Below are positions 21,254-32,179 of a DNA stretch of 64,000 nucleotides, in pieces; within the stretch, counting starts at the first letter, position 1; the number at the start of each line of letters is the position of its first letter. The position numbers were made by a program, and so were the translations under genes. Under the pieces are notes generated by a model. The model saw only the letters and a program-made list of their open reading frames with translations, did not search any database and had not been told where the DNA came from. Location of the stretch: contig CM074764.1 in NCBI GenBank assembly GCA_037355855.1, positions 4,030,001-4,094,000 of the forward strand, written 5' to 3'. Origin of the DNA: Pseudo-nitzschia pungens (taxonomy: Eukaryota > Bacillariophyta > Bacillariophyceae > Bacillariales > Bacillariaceae).

Positions 21254-21922
21254 CTCCCAAGAATTTATTTGGGGGGGTCGCGATTTATTCCTGGCTCATT
21301 TTGACGTAGCTCGATTCCTAGCTCTCTCGCGATTCGCAACCCCAATCGCGACCCAGTAACTACCTCAATTACGAGAAAAAAAAATAAAATTCATACTCGA
21401 CCCAATTTTTTTTAAGACTCAATTTTTTTTCTTCAGTCACTTAATCAAATTAATCAACATTTAAAAAAAAAATATTTGTTTTCTCAAAATAATCCCCCCC
21501 TTCCCCCAATTTTTTTTCAATCTGACTCATTATTACCGACCCTACCAACATTATATATTATGAGACTGTTGCAGAAATTCACTCTCAAAAATTGATTTCT
21601 CATCCCGACACAAAGTATTTCCCATCACACCCCTCAAGAAATTCATCAGGAAAATCACAATTATTACCCGAATTACAGGAATCGCGACCCCAATGAAAAA
21701 TTTTTTTGAAACACTATGATGCAAAATATAAGTCTTTCTTTTGATAAATATTGATACTACTCTAATAATTGTTTATTCTCTGTTCAATTTTCTCACACAC
21801 TCACACACAAATTAAGAAGTCGCTCCGACCGCCCTCGTCATCCTCCCTGAAGTCGTCGTTGCTCTTCGCTTCGATTGTCTTCGTCCTCATGCACACCACA
21901 CAAATTTTGTTTCAAAAGATTT
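21254..21922. repeat. Left subterminal region, copy C
   Basis: Contains four TCGCGA sites in the first ~130 bases, a GA-rich AGAAAAAAAAATAAAATTC run, then 430 bp shared with B and D. Base 21438 onward (CAGTCACTTAATCAAATT) is the uninterrupted version of the Copia target in copy D. One ~55-bp piece of the GTCGTCGTTGCTCTTCGCT minisatellite lies at 21835-21890. Confidence 0.8.
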
Positions 21923-23514
21923 TTAAAGACTTTCCAACGCGTTCTCGTTACTGCCAGTAAAGTCCTCGTCATCTTCATTTACATCTAGCAAAGCTTGTAG
22001 CTCTGGACTAATGTATTCAGTAACTTCTTCCTCCTGCACCCAGTCCTCACCGAACGCACTGTTGTTGTTGTCATTGTTTTCACTCTCGCGACGGAGCCTC
22101 TCTCTCAATCTTTCCTCACACTCTCTACCCGTTCTCGGATCGTTCCTCAGCACCACAATCTCCCTGCACAAGTTATTGAACAGTGCTAGACCTTCCTTCG
22201 ACCATGATTGCTCCTCTCCACTGTATTGGTCACAAAATTTCTTTTTCTTCCTCCTTCTCACAATCCTGCCACCACCGTTCCTTTTTTGCTCAACATGATT
22301 CACCCAAACATCATACTCATTATGAATCATCATCAATGCAAATGCTTCATCGCTTTCTGTGAATATTTCACTCATCAAACATGTCGTCTTTCTTTTATTG
22401 TAGCCCCTCTCTATTGGAGAGACGCTTGATAGAATCCGAGTCACAAAGTAATAAAAATCATCATTTTCACTGTTATTGTCATACCTTCTGTACTCTGGGT
22501 TCAGTCCCAGCTTCTTTCTACTAGTTCCATTACTACTAGTACTCTCCTGCATCACAATCTCCACTTTACCCGGGAACGAATCGGGCACAATGCCTTCGCG
22601 ATCGAGTGTGTCCTCTAGTAGGATTACACAGCAGCAGTAGAAAGTGTTAGAGTAGCAGGGGATATACCATCAATCTCCACCAAGCAGTAATAGCAACCAA
22701 TGTATTCACTTAGTAAGCACGTACCGAGATAGTGTTTTCTAGCCAAAGTTTGAGCATTGTGCCGCAGATTTGAAACACCCTTGTACACCAACCTTCTGTT
22801 AAAACCATAAAAAATTTCAAATGAAATACCATGGGGTGGAACCACAGCTCGGGACGCAATCGCTTTCTTCAAAATTGATTTGACCTTATTCTCATCCACA
22901 ATAAACTTCAAGCCACGAAACCAACTATTTCTTATGTGCCGTGTCAACTGTGCTTCCAAACCCGCGTCTTTTTGATGTTCCTTAAGTTTATCCAAATGCG
23001 GCTTCGTTATCTCTAATTTTGCTTCACTTACGGTTCGTACCATCTGTGGCTTTGGCTTCTTCCCTGTTGTAGTTACCGTCAGCGTGGGCTCTTCTTTTTT
23101 TGTATCCTTCTGCAGTGTTGTCACATCCCTCTCTAAAGAAGCTACTTTCTGCTGGCTCTCTTTTAGCTGTTGTAGCAATGCTTCGTATGTGGGTCTTGGT
23201 GTTATTTTGGTACCGGTTGTACTAGTTCTTGGTGTAACAAGACCCGGTGGGGCGGGTTTGTTGGTTGGTGGTGTGGTACCAACGAAAACCGCGGTCGGGT
23301 TGTTCTTGGTTCTTTTATTTTTTTCATCAGCACCACCTGAGGTGGGTGGTAGTTTTCGACTTGTCTTTGGGTTCGATTTCGTAGGGGTAATACTAGCAGT
23401 AGTATCCTCACCTGTATTAGCATTGGATACAATTTTTCCACTTCGATTCTTTCTTGGTGCATTGCAATCTGCTTTCTTTTCTATTTGCTGATACTCATCA
23501 TATACGGTAGGCAT
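21923..23514 (-). CDS. Two-exon coiled-coil/charged protein of the transposon (copy C)
   Basis: Function not recognised. Exon 1 is 23514-22725 and exon 2 is 22614-21923, joined across a 110-bp intron with donor GTACGT and acceptor CTACTAG; the joined frame gives HYLEDTLDREGIVPDSFPG and 493 aa in total. The start MPTVYDEY is shared with copy D (MPTEYEEY). Residues 1-110 are Pro/Thr/Lys-rich, 115-150 form a short heptad-like coiled coil (LLQQLKESQQKVASLERDV), then a conserved globular part (WFRGLKFIVDENKVKSILKKA), a basic RRRKKKKFCDQY patch and an acidic end. Closely related to 52603-54206. Without the splice the first exon would end early, so the intron is likely real. It is adjacent to the left end, running outward. 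Confidence 0.7.
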
Positions 23515-24159
23515 TTTTTCGGGCGTCGGAAGTAAAAAAAATATGAAGTAAAAAAAATATGTGAAGCCATAAAATTGTGAACACAGTTTTTTCACTACTA
23601 ACAAAAAACCTGTTAATCATTTTCCTCTCACCATCCACGCAACTTGTAATGGCATACACTTCACTATGGAAATTGTAGGTGACGTGGCCAAATGTTTAAG
23701 AGGATTCCCACCCGCGCCATAATTTTTTTTTTATCCACCTGTGCACATCTCTGTTCATTCTCTACTGTACCCATATTCACTACTGATTGTATTGTTGGCT
23801 CTACTATTCCCTGCTGTACAGTAGGCAATAATTACTAGTAGTACTACTACTACACAAGTATACCAGCAGCACCACCAGTTCAACCACTACGCGTACGTGC
23901 AGTAGTACTGGCAGTGATAGATTCACATATATAATGACAATATCCATAGCTATAACAAAAGGATCGTACAGTCTCTGTGGTACCCTTATGACCATAAGCG
24001 TCAGATGTGGTAGGATGGAGTCCTTCACAAGAAATATATTTTTCTTTGCCAAGGGACTGGACTACTACTTTTTTTGTCAAATTTTTCATCCTGGTTTATT
24101 CTATTTCATATTCTTGGACATACTAGTAACCAAATAATCACCATTATCTTACATAGCCA
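23515..24159. other. Upstream of the two-exon gene
   Basis: Matches 54207-54860 of copy D closely, including CACTATGGAAATTGTAGGTG and a TTTAAGAGGATTCCCACCC stretch. It could hold the promoter of the two-exon gene, but no motif proves this. No gene seen. Confidence 0.5.
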
Positions 24160-25065
24160 CTTGTGTATCTGTGCATTTTTAACAATAGAACACAAAAAAA
24201 TGCCGGAAACTGTGACCCATAGACAGGAAATATGCACATTCTGTGGTGTACTGGGTATGGTCCCCAGACACCAGGTGTCACATCCAAAATATAATTGGTA
24301 GCAAGTTTATTCCTTTTTACTATTCTAATAGATGCATATACTGACCATTATTCAGCGTGGAATACAACAAATGATAGTTAGTGCGACCCCTACACAGCAA
24401 ATATGCATTTTCTGTGGTGTAAACTCGGAAACTGAGAATTTTTCTGACAAATCAGAACTTACATTCATAATATAATTGGTAGCAAGAAGTTTATTCCTCC
24501 TATTTACTATTCTAATAGATGCATATACTCACCATTATTCAGTGTGGAATACAAAAAAATTTTGTGACAGTGTGACCCATACACAGGAAATATGCACATT
24601 CTGTTGTGTAAACTCCGGTGCTGGGAATTTTACTGAGAAAGCAGAACTTACATCCATAATATAATTGGTAGCAAGTTTATTCATTTTTAATATTCTAATA
24701 GATGCATATACTCACCATTATTCAGTGTGGAATACAACAAATGATAGTCACTGCGACCCATACACAGCAAATATGCCTTTTCTGTGGTGTAAACTCGGTT
24801 CCTGAGAATTTTTCTGACAAATCAGAACTTCTTACATTCATAATATAATTGGTAGCAAGAAGTTTATTCCTATTTACTTTTCTAATAGATGCATATAGTA
24901 CACACCATTATTCAGTGTGGAATACAAAAAATTTGTGACAGTGTGCTGACCCATACACAGGAAATATGCACAGTCTGTTGTGTAAACTCTGGTGCTGGGA
25001 ATTTTACTGAGAAAGCAGAACTTACATCCATCATACTATAACTCCTGGTAGTAAGAAGTTTATTG
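24160..25065. repeat. Tandem array, ~183-190-bp units, copy C
   Basis: About five units with TTCTAATAGATGCATATACT and CCATTATTCAGTGTGGAATA recurring near 24330, 24517, 24700 and 24888, plus ACACAGGAAATATGCACATT and AACTTACATCCATAATATAA. Homologous in sequence and position to 54860-55765 in copy D. Confidence 0.85.
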
Positions 25066-25184
25066 TTTTTTTGGGTTGTAAGAGTACATTTTTATTGATT
25101 TATTATAATATTATCATAATTGTTACTACTAATTCCTAAATTATTTGATCCATTTTTACAATGTTTTGATACCCATCCTGTGTC

Positions 25185-26501
25185 TTACTTAGGTGGTGGC
25201 TTTTTTCCCGGATTCGATCCTGGTGGTGGCTTTTTTCCCGGATCCGATCCTGGTGGTGGCTTCTTCATTTGGTCGAACGGAAGGCTTGATGTTGAGCTCT
25301 TCTTGCCCTTCTTCCCCCCCCTTTTTTTTTTCTTCTTCTTCTTCCCTTTGATGGCTTGTTTCACGTTTCGGATGTACTTTTCCAAACTCCTTCGTGACAC
25401 AGTAGTAGCAGTCGCGTCGTCATCTGTGATCTGAGTATATACCATACCACGGAAGTGGAATCTTTGTTGCATTGTCATACCATTAGTTTCACCACTAATA
25501 ATGGTTTCGATTTGTTCCTCTGTCAAAAGTTGATCTGCCTCTTCAATTCTTCCATCCGATTCTTCCACTTGCTCATCTGAACCTCGCCCTCTAGCACCAA
25601 AAACTGCCCTGTAATGTTGTTGTACACTTTCTGTGTGATAAGGTCCGACGTGGGTTTCTGGTTTCTTAGGATCAAATGAATTTTCCAGGAACCAATTGCC
25701 GGCATCGATCAAGCGTTCTCCAAATGACCGCCGATAGGCATTAAAACCTGGACCCACAAGGAATGTTAGTTTTGGCTCATCCTTTCTCTTGTAGTCCTCA
25801 TTCTCGGTTGTGGCAGTTGGTTTTAAATGTGGTTTCTCAACAACCTCGTCGTAGCAGAATAAACCATGCATAGAGCCAGGACATTCCAGGTGTTTTTTTT
25901 CGTCCTCAAAGGTGGTGAGTGTCTGCAGTACTTTTGTGTTTGCTGCCACCATTTTAAACTTCTTCATGGAAGTACTGTCTTTCATCTCAATGACCGATTC
26001 GGCCCTTTGATTTATTTTCCGGTTCAACCTCTGCTGCTTTCGGAACTTGGGATTATTATAGTCCCCATTGGTACCATTAGTAGGGTTCAAATTGTCACCC
26101 ATGGTTGGGGCCGTGGAATGATCCGAGTTATTTGAACTGTTGTTATTGGCAGCATCACTGTTGGTAGTGTCGTCCATGGTTTGGGCAGTGGAATGGTCCG
26201 AATTGTTGGAACCGACGGGAGTGGCAGTCGAATCCTCCAAATTGCTAGAATCTCCATGTTGTTGCTCCTGTTTGTAGAGCTGAAGCACAGCTATGGGCCA
26301 GTCTGGTAATGGATTTTTGGATGGCAGACTTGGAGGTATAGGCCATCCATCTGCTGAAGACTCAGACTCACTTTCAGATCGTGGTGCTGGTTCGGACGTT
26401 GGGCTTTCAGTTTCCTCTTCGGTACGAGTAGATCTTCTTCTATTTGTAGGGCGTTGTGACTCAGGAGGTGTAGTGCCTTTTTTCTTTTTGTGCCTTGCCA
26501 T
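25185..26501 (-). CDS. Basic-tail protein with conserved central domain (copy C)
   Basis: 438 aa, function not recognised. The start MARHKKKK parallels MARNKRNR in copy D. Residues 1 to ~145 are Ser/Thr/Glu/Asn-rich low complexity. A central domain of about 160 residues is conserved with copy D: KLTFLVGPGFNAYRR, AGNWFLEN, then GPYHTESVQQHY. A helical segment with EEQIETIISGETNGMT follows. The C-terminus is Lys-rich (KGKKKKKKKRGGKKGKK) and ends in three PPPG(S)-containing repeats. The composition suggests a nuclear, nucleic-acid-associated protein; that is inference only. It lies between the array and the conserved leader block, transcribed leftward. Confidence 0.75.
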   Translation of the reverse strand: MARHKKKKGTTPPESQRPTNRRRSTRTEEETESPTSEPAPRSESESESSADGWPIPPSLPSKNPLPDWPIAVLQLYKQEQQHGDSSNLEDSTATPVGSNNSDHSTAQTMDDTTNSDAANNNSSNNSDHSTAPTMGDNLNPTNGTNGDYNNPKFRKQQRLNRKINQRAESVIEMKDSTSMKKFKMVAANTKVLQTLTTFEDEKKHLECPGSMHGLFCYDEVVEKPHLKPTATTENEDYKRKDEPKLTFLVGPGFNAYRRSFGERLIDAGNWFLENSFDPKKPETHVGPYHTESVQQHYRAVFGARGRGSDEQVEESDGRIEEADQLLTEEQIETIISGETNGMTMQQRFHFRGMVYTQITDDDATATTVSRRSLEKYIRNVKQAIKGKKKKKKKRGGKKGKKSSTSSLPFDQMKKPPPGSDPGKKPPPGSNPGKKPPPK

Positions 26502-27109
26502 GATGTATCTGCAGGTATTACCTGACTGTTGAATTGATTGTTAAAGATAGAGATTAGATTGTTGTGGAAGGGAACAATGTGTGAAAAATACATTCGACCG
26601 TCTCCAAGCCGATTGAATTGTGATGATTCATCTTAAAACCTTTCGAAACGATGAAACCGTTCGAAATGCAATAGGCAATGGTAGGCAATGGTTCAACTGG
26701 TTGAGCTCATCCCCAACTGTTCATGGAATTGATGTCACTTGTTGTCACGATCGTGTGATGCACTTCCATTTCCCCCACCGTGGGCCTTTGCTCGAAACGG
26801 GCCTTTGCTCGAAACGGGCCTTTGCTCGAAACGAACAATTTCCAAAAAAAAAAACAACGTGAAACTGCCTTTACACATGGACATCAGTTTTAAACCGTAA
26901 ACGAAGCTCCTTCCACTTCAAATTCAAACGATTCAAACGACGCTACTCCTTCCACTTAAAATTATTTTCTAATTTTTTGATTGGCTCATTCATAAGGAAT
27001 TTTTTGATTGGCTCATTCGTAAGAAATTTTTTGATTGGTTCATTCGTAAGGAATTTTTTGATTGGCTCATTGTGGGGAAGACACTAGTACAGTATAGTAG
27101 GATGTGTAT
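26502..27109. other. Short tandem repeats upstream of the basic-tail gene
   Basis: Three copies of GGCCTTTGCTCGAAACG at 26785-26835 and four copies of a ~28-bp TTTTTTGATTGGCTCATTCG unit at 26973-27072. Otherwise unassigned. Confidence 0.65.
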
Positions 27110-27560
27110 GATGCTACTTCGCGCCAAAAATTTTGTACTAGTAACATACGTACAGTGTACAGCGTACTGTACCGTGTCGTGTACAGCGTACTGTACCATG
27201 TCATTTTTTTTTTCAGCATGTATACTTAGTACCGCATCCTACATATATTTCTGTCTTTTTTTCTCACGTCATTTTCTTCGGTGAATTTTCCGCCCCACAT
27301 CTCCCTCAAGGGATGTGTCATAATTTTCATTTTCATTTTCGTTTCAATTCTTGCATCGGAATATTCTGGCCGGTCCAGTTTAACCTAGCCATCAGGCACC
27401 GGGACCATCTCTTTTGAAAAATAGACACATGCTGTGGGGAGCTTGAGAACGGCCGCTCTTGCTTTCTGCTCTGTTGTCTGATTCATATCACAGAGGTCGG
27501 GTGTGTTGAAGTCCTGGAACTACCTGGCTTACCCAGATATACGACGTACAGATATTGAAA
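27110..27560 (+). promoter_or_regulatory. Conserved non-coding block upstream of the Cys-cluster gene (copy C)
   Basis: Shares landmarks in the same order with copies A (4060-4640) and D (59530-60080): CGCGCCAAAA, GTACAGTGTACA, CCGCCCCACATCTCCCTC, ATAATTTTCATTTTC, TTCTGGCCGGTCCAGTTT, CTGGCTTACCCAGATAT. Conservation across copies that otherwise differ in intergenic repeats suggests a promoter or leader. Confidence 0.5.
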
Positions 27561-27895
27561 ACAACGAAAACGAAGACGAAACTCACGACCGATCGGTGCG
27601 CAGAGGGAAGACGACGACGTCGAAGGTATGATCGCTCCAGACAGGGACGACGCGACGAAGGTACGATCGCTCCAGAGAGTGACGACGGGGGTACGATTGC
27701 TACGATCGCTTCTAACAGGATGTTTGTTCTTGTTTTTACTTTCGTCTTTCCATAGGGGAGCAACGGCGACGATAAAGAGGAAGGTACGATCGCTTCGGAC
27801 AGGGACGACGGCGGGTACGATCGATCGATTGGTGCTGAGAGGGACGACGACGACGCACGGTGCGATCGCTTCACAGACGAACGACGGGACATAGT
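27560..27895. repeat. GACGACG/TACGATCGCT repeats
   Basis: Loose repeats of GGTACGATCGCTCCAGA and GGGACGACG-type text. Two stretches between are non-repetitive. From 27896 to about 28030 the sequence is T-rich and unassigned. Confidence 0.6.
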
Positions 27896-28029
27896 TTAAT
27901 ACAAATACTTTCTTCTTTTTTCTTTTATCAAGTACTGCTGTCTGTTTCCTCTAGAATCATAACTAACACCAAAATTTTTTCATTCTCTCTTGTTGCAGGC
28001 GACGGATCGAACCAAATACCCCCTACAAT

Positions 28030-29345
28030 TTTCGGTTGTTGATTACAGGAGCGACGCCTACAGGAGCGATGCCTACGATTTTCGGTTGTTGAGTACAGGA
28101 GCGATGGATCGAACGTAATACTCCCTACGATTTTCGGTTGTTGATTACAGGAGCGACGCCTACTATTTTCGGTTGTTGAGTACAGGAGCGACGGAACGAA
28201 CGAAATACCCCTACGAGTTTCGGTTGTTGAGTACAGGAGCGACGGAACGAACGAAATACCCCTACGATTTTCGGTTGTTGAGTACAGGAGCGACGGATGC
28301 AACGAAATACCCGTACGATTTTCGGTTGTTGAGAACAGGAGCGGCGCCTACGATTTTCGGTTGTTGAGTACAGAAGCGACGCCTACTATTTTCGGTTGTT
28401 GAGTACAGAAGCGACGCCTACTATTTTCGGTTGTTGAGTACAGAAGCGACGCCTACTATTTTCGGTTGTTGAGTACAGGAGCGACGGAACGAACAAAATA
28501 CCCCTACGATTTTCGGTTGTTGAGTACAGAAGCGACGCCTACGATTTTCGGTTGTTGAGTACAGGAGCGACGGAACGAACAAAATACCCCTACGATTTTC
28601 GGTTGTTGAGTACAGAAGCGACGCCTACGAGTTTCGGTTGTTGAGTACAGAAGCGACGCCTACGATTTTCGGTTGTTGAGTACAGGAGCGACGGATCGAA
28701 CGAAATACTCCCTACGATTTTCGGTTGTTGAGTACAGGAGCGACGGAACGAACGAAATACCCCTACGATTTTCGGTTGTTGAGTACAGGAGCGACGGAAC
28801 GAACGAAATACCCCTACGAGTTTCGGTTGTTGAGTACAGGAGCGACGGATCGAACGTAATACCCCCTACGATTTTCGTTTGTTGAGTACAGGAGCGACGG
28901 ATGCAACGAAATACCCGTACGATTTTCGGTTGTTGAGAACAGGAGCGGCGCCTACGATTTTCGGTTGTTGAGTACAGAAGCGACGCCTACGATTTTCGGT
29001 TGTTGAGTACAGAAGCGACGCCTACGATTTTCCGTTGTTGAGTACAGGAGCGACACCTACCATTTTCGGTTGTTGAGTACAGGAGCGACGGATCGAACGA
29101 AATACCATACAGGAGTGACGGATCGAACGAAATACGATTTTCGGTTGTCGAGTACAGGAGTGACGGATCGAACGAAATACCATACAGGAGCGACGGATCG
29201 AACGAAATACCTGTACGATTTTCGGTTGTCGAGTACAGGAGCGACAACGAAATACCCCTACGATTTTCGGTTGTTGAGTACAGGAGCGACGGATCGAACG
29301 AAATACCCCTACGATTCTCGGTTGTTGAGTACAGGAGCGACGGAT
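28030..29345 (+). repeat. TTTTCGGTTGTTGAGTACAG minisatellite upstream of the Cys-cluster gene
   Basis: About 30 units of two lengths: a short form (about 32-36 bp, AAGCGACGCCTACGATTTTC) and a longer form (about 45-52 bp, AGCGACGGATCGAACGAAAT + ACCCCTACGA). The frame of the downstream gene stays open through the last ~300 bases, but I treat that as repeat, not protein. Confidence 0.9.
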
Positions 29346-29375
29346 CGAACGAAATCGGCAGAAAGGATCACCTCA

Positions 29376-31487
29376 ATGACACGTTCCAGCAGGCGAACGA
29401 TTGGTGACATGGAGGCGACCAACGCAGAAATAAGGGGTGGTAGATGCAAGAGAAGGATCCAACAGAAAATCTTGAGCGAGAGCACCTTGTGCAAACCGAG
29501 CCACTGTGTTCTGGGTTTGGTCACAACACTGACACAGAAAGGAAAACGAACTGCAAAAGGAACCACAAGCTGTCCGATGATGGACGACGGCATAACATGC
29601 ACGTCCTGTGGCAATTTTGCTTGCAGAAGATGTCTGCAACTACTGTTCAACCGAATGGACAAGGAGAAGACTACACTGCCCTCGGTGCTACAGCAGATGA
29701 AACAATCGCTACAAAACAATATCGGGGTAGTATCCACTTGTCATGGATGTATCTACTATGCCCAAAAGGAGCAAGTGGTGAGGTCCCATCGGCACTTCAT
29801 TGATGTTGCGAGTCGCGCAGTTAGATTAAAGTATGATGGGTACCTTGTCCTACCAGAGTATGACTTGCTGATTGACACTCCTTTCAATTCAGAAAACATT
29901 GTTGACTGCCATGGATTGGGCAAGGAACCTGAACTGCCAGGAGTGAAACACTTTGTGGTGGGATATGAGCTTGCACATCGGATAGCAGAATCAGGAATAA
30001 CAGCAAAGAAGCTCACGGACACGGTTAAAACAGAAGTTAAGAAAATTGAGTGCTCTGATATAGTGGATCCCAGCAGAACAAGAACTTACATCGTGCAACT
30101 GATCATAATTCACGGAACGATGTGCAAGAACAAGATAAAGGAAACGCCCGAGTACACTATGGAAAGAATCAAACAATCAAGAGTGTTCTCGTGTCGTGAC
30201 CGGTTGAAGAAATGCCATGTGACACTTATTGTTGGATCATTCGGTTCCGAAAATGAACAAGAAGGGAAGCAGAAGTGCAACCTGTTGTTAGCAAGATTCT
30301 ATCACGGAAGCCATCGACTCCAGATGACCCAGAATGACGTTCACTCGTTGTTTAAGAAAGTTGAGTCCATGACTGCAAATAACAACATAGAACAGATGAG
30401 AAGTGGTGGCAGCAGTGGTGTCTACAGAGGACCAACTAGAGCACTCTTCCAGATGCTCGACAACCCAATTGTGACACCAAGGTCCGGACGGGGGGCATTT
30501 GTTGTTCCAGACCGGCACACAATTCATGTTTTTTACGTAAACAGGCAAGGGAAGGCTGTTCACTTTGCGTATTGCAACCCCCAGTTTGGGGGGCAGATTG
30601 GGCCTATCACAGAGGATATGTTTTCTGATTATAAATTCTTTCAACCATTCACAGAGGCGAAGATAGTGAGTGCCTTGCTGCTGAGACAATTAAGCAACAT
30701 GGTCAATGGTCTGAATGTGGTGCCACTTGCAGTGGATCGGGAGTTGAGAAACCACAGGAAAGCTATAGAAATGGCAAGAAGGCAGGAGATCGGTGACATT
30801 TTGTATCAGTTTTCTTCCCTCAATTCGATGACCCTTGTCCAGCATCCAGTCGGCATTCATTATGACTCATTTGGTAAACAGGATGGCGAGACTGTTTACA
30901 GTATAGAGAACAAGATCAGTTTTGCAACTAAGCACACCAATTCTTACACCAAATATGGCATGGGAAGGGGGGGTCGCAGACGGAGACGAGCCGCAGAAGT
31001 GAATCATGAACAGGCAGCCGCAGTGGAGGCTCAGAGACAAGCAGAGTGGCAAGCAGCGTTTGAGCGTTGGATGGCAGTGGACGCAAATCCAAATGCCACT
31101 CAGGAAGAGAGGAATGAGGCACGGGACGAGGCAATATTAACTCAAGCTGCGGTCTTGGCAGCTCAGGAAGAGACAGCCAATGCACAGGATGCTTTGGACC
31201 AAGCAAATGCTGCAATCGCTGCAGCCAATGCTAATGCTGGAGGCAACGCTCCTCCTTCAGATGATGACGAGGATGCAGATGCTGAGAATGATGATGATGA
31301 TAATGCAGGAGAGGATGATGAATCTGAATCATCTAATTCGGATTCGGATGCGGACATGGATAATTCAGATTCGGGTTCAGAAGTTTCTTATGTTCATCCA
31401 AATTTAATTGACTACGGTTCGGCTTCACTACCATCAGAATCAGACACGGAGGAAGAGGAGGTTTCAGAGTTTTGGCGGAACGACTGA
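29376..31487 (+). CDS. Cys-cluster protein with acidic tail (copy C)
   Basis: 703 aa from ATG at 29376; this start is chosen because MTRSS matches MTRST in copy D while sequence before it is minisatellite. Function not recognised. A CX2CX4CX2C cluster (Cys75, 78, 83, 86), followed by CHGC (Cys122, Cys125), suggests a zinc-binding fold; it is conserved in D. The middle ~430 residues are the best conserved part (YDGYLVLPEYD, IVDCHG, GVKHFVVGY, GGSSGVY, GPTRALFQML, HPVGIHYD). Then come a basic GRGGRRRRR patch, an Ala/Gln-rich coiled coil (~550-625), and an Asp/Glu/Ser-rich tail ending VSEFWRND. It lies between the two minus-strand gene pairs. A DNA- or chromatin-associated accessory role is plausible but unproven. 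Confidence 0.75.
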   Translation: MTRSSRRTIGDMEATNAEIRGGRCKRRIQQKILSESTLCKPSHCVLGLVTTLTQKGKRTAKGTTSCPMMDDGITCTSCGNFACRRCLQLLFNRMDKEKTTLPSVLQQMKQSLQNNIGVVSTCHGCIYYAQKEQVVRSHRHFIDVASRAVRLKYDGYLVLPEYDLLIDTPFNSENIVDCHGLGKEPELPGVKHFVVGYELAHRIAESGITAKKLTDTVKTEVKKIECSDIVDPSRTRTYIVQLIIIHGTMCKNKIKETPEYTMERIKQSRVFSCRDRLKKCHVTLIVGSFGSENEQEGKQKCNLLLARFYHGSHRLQMTQNDVHSLFKKVESMTANNNIEQMRSGGSSGVYRGPTRALFQMLDNPIVTPRSGRGAFVVPDRHTIHVFYVNRQGKAVHFAYCNPQFGGQIGPITEDMFSDYKFFQPFTEAKIVSALLLRQLSNMVNGLNVVPLAVDRELRNHRKAIEMARRQEIGDILYQFSSLNSMTLVQHPVGIHYDSFGKQDGETVYSIENKISFATKHTNSYTKYGMGRGGRRRRRAAEVNHEQAAAVEAQRQAEWQAAFERWMAVDANPNATQEERNEARDEAILTQAAVLAAQEETANAQDALDQANAAIAAANANAGGNAPPSDDDEDADAENDDDDNAGEDDESESSNSDSDADMDNSDSGSEVSYVHPNLIDYGSASLPSESDTEEEEVSEFWRND

Positions 31488-31489
31488 TT

Positions 31490-32130
31490 CAAATAGAAGA
31501 TCGAAGGATCGATCGATTTGGGTTTGTTCCAGAAAGAAGCGATCGATCGATCGATTTTCGGTTGTTCCAAAAAGTTGTTCCGGTTGTTCCGAAAAGGAGT
31601 GACGGATCGATCGACAGATCGATTGAGTTTTGGTTGTTCCAGAAAGGAGCGACGGATCGATTGATTTTCGGATGTTCCAGAAAGGAGCAACGGATCGATC
31701 GATTGATTTTCGGTTGTTCCAGAAAGGAGCGACGGATCGATCGATTGATTTTCGGTTGTTCCAGAAAGGAGCGACGGATCGATCGATCGATTTTCGGATG
31801 TTATGAAATGGAACGATGCAATGAAGCGACGGATCGATTTGGAGCGACGGATCGATCGATCGGTTGTTGCAGAAAAGAGCGAAGGATCGTTCGGTTGCTC
31901 GGTTCGTTATGAAATGGAACGACGGATCGATTTTCGGATGTTATGAAATGGAGCGACGGATCGATTGATTTTTGGATGTTATGAAATGGAGCAACGGATC
32001 GATTGATTTTTGGTTGTTCCCGAAAGGAGCGACGGATCGATTTTCGGTTGTTCCGAAAAGGAGCGACGGATCGATCAATTTTGATACGGATCGGAATATG
32101 CGATGGATCGATTCGCAACTGAGCAAATGA
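31490..32130 (+). repeat. GGAGCGACGGATCGATCGAT minisatellite downstream of the Cys-cluster gene
   Basis: About 16 units of 34-45 bp: TTTTCGGTTGTTCCAGAAA followed by GGAGCGACGGATCGATCG, with variants using GGATGTTATGAAATGG. Its core resembles the upstream minisatellite of the same gene. It runs to within 50 bases of the transposase stop. Confidence 0.9.
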
Positions 32131-32179
32131 TACAAAGATTTTTTATTATTTAGTTACGTGCCTAGTATTGTGGAAGGGT

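Noticed and set aside
28030..29345. CRISPR-like regular repeats
   Set aside because: Eukaryotic setting, no unique spacers between units, no cas genes; plain minisatellite.
29070..29375. Upstream extension of the Cys-cluster gene in copy C to 29070
   Set aside because: The extra ~100 codons are minisatellite units and are not matched in copy D; the shared MTRS start is preferred.
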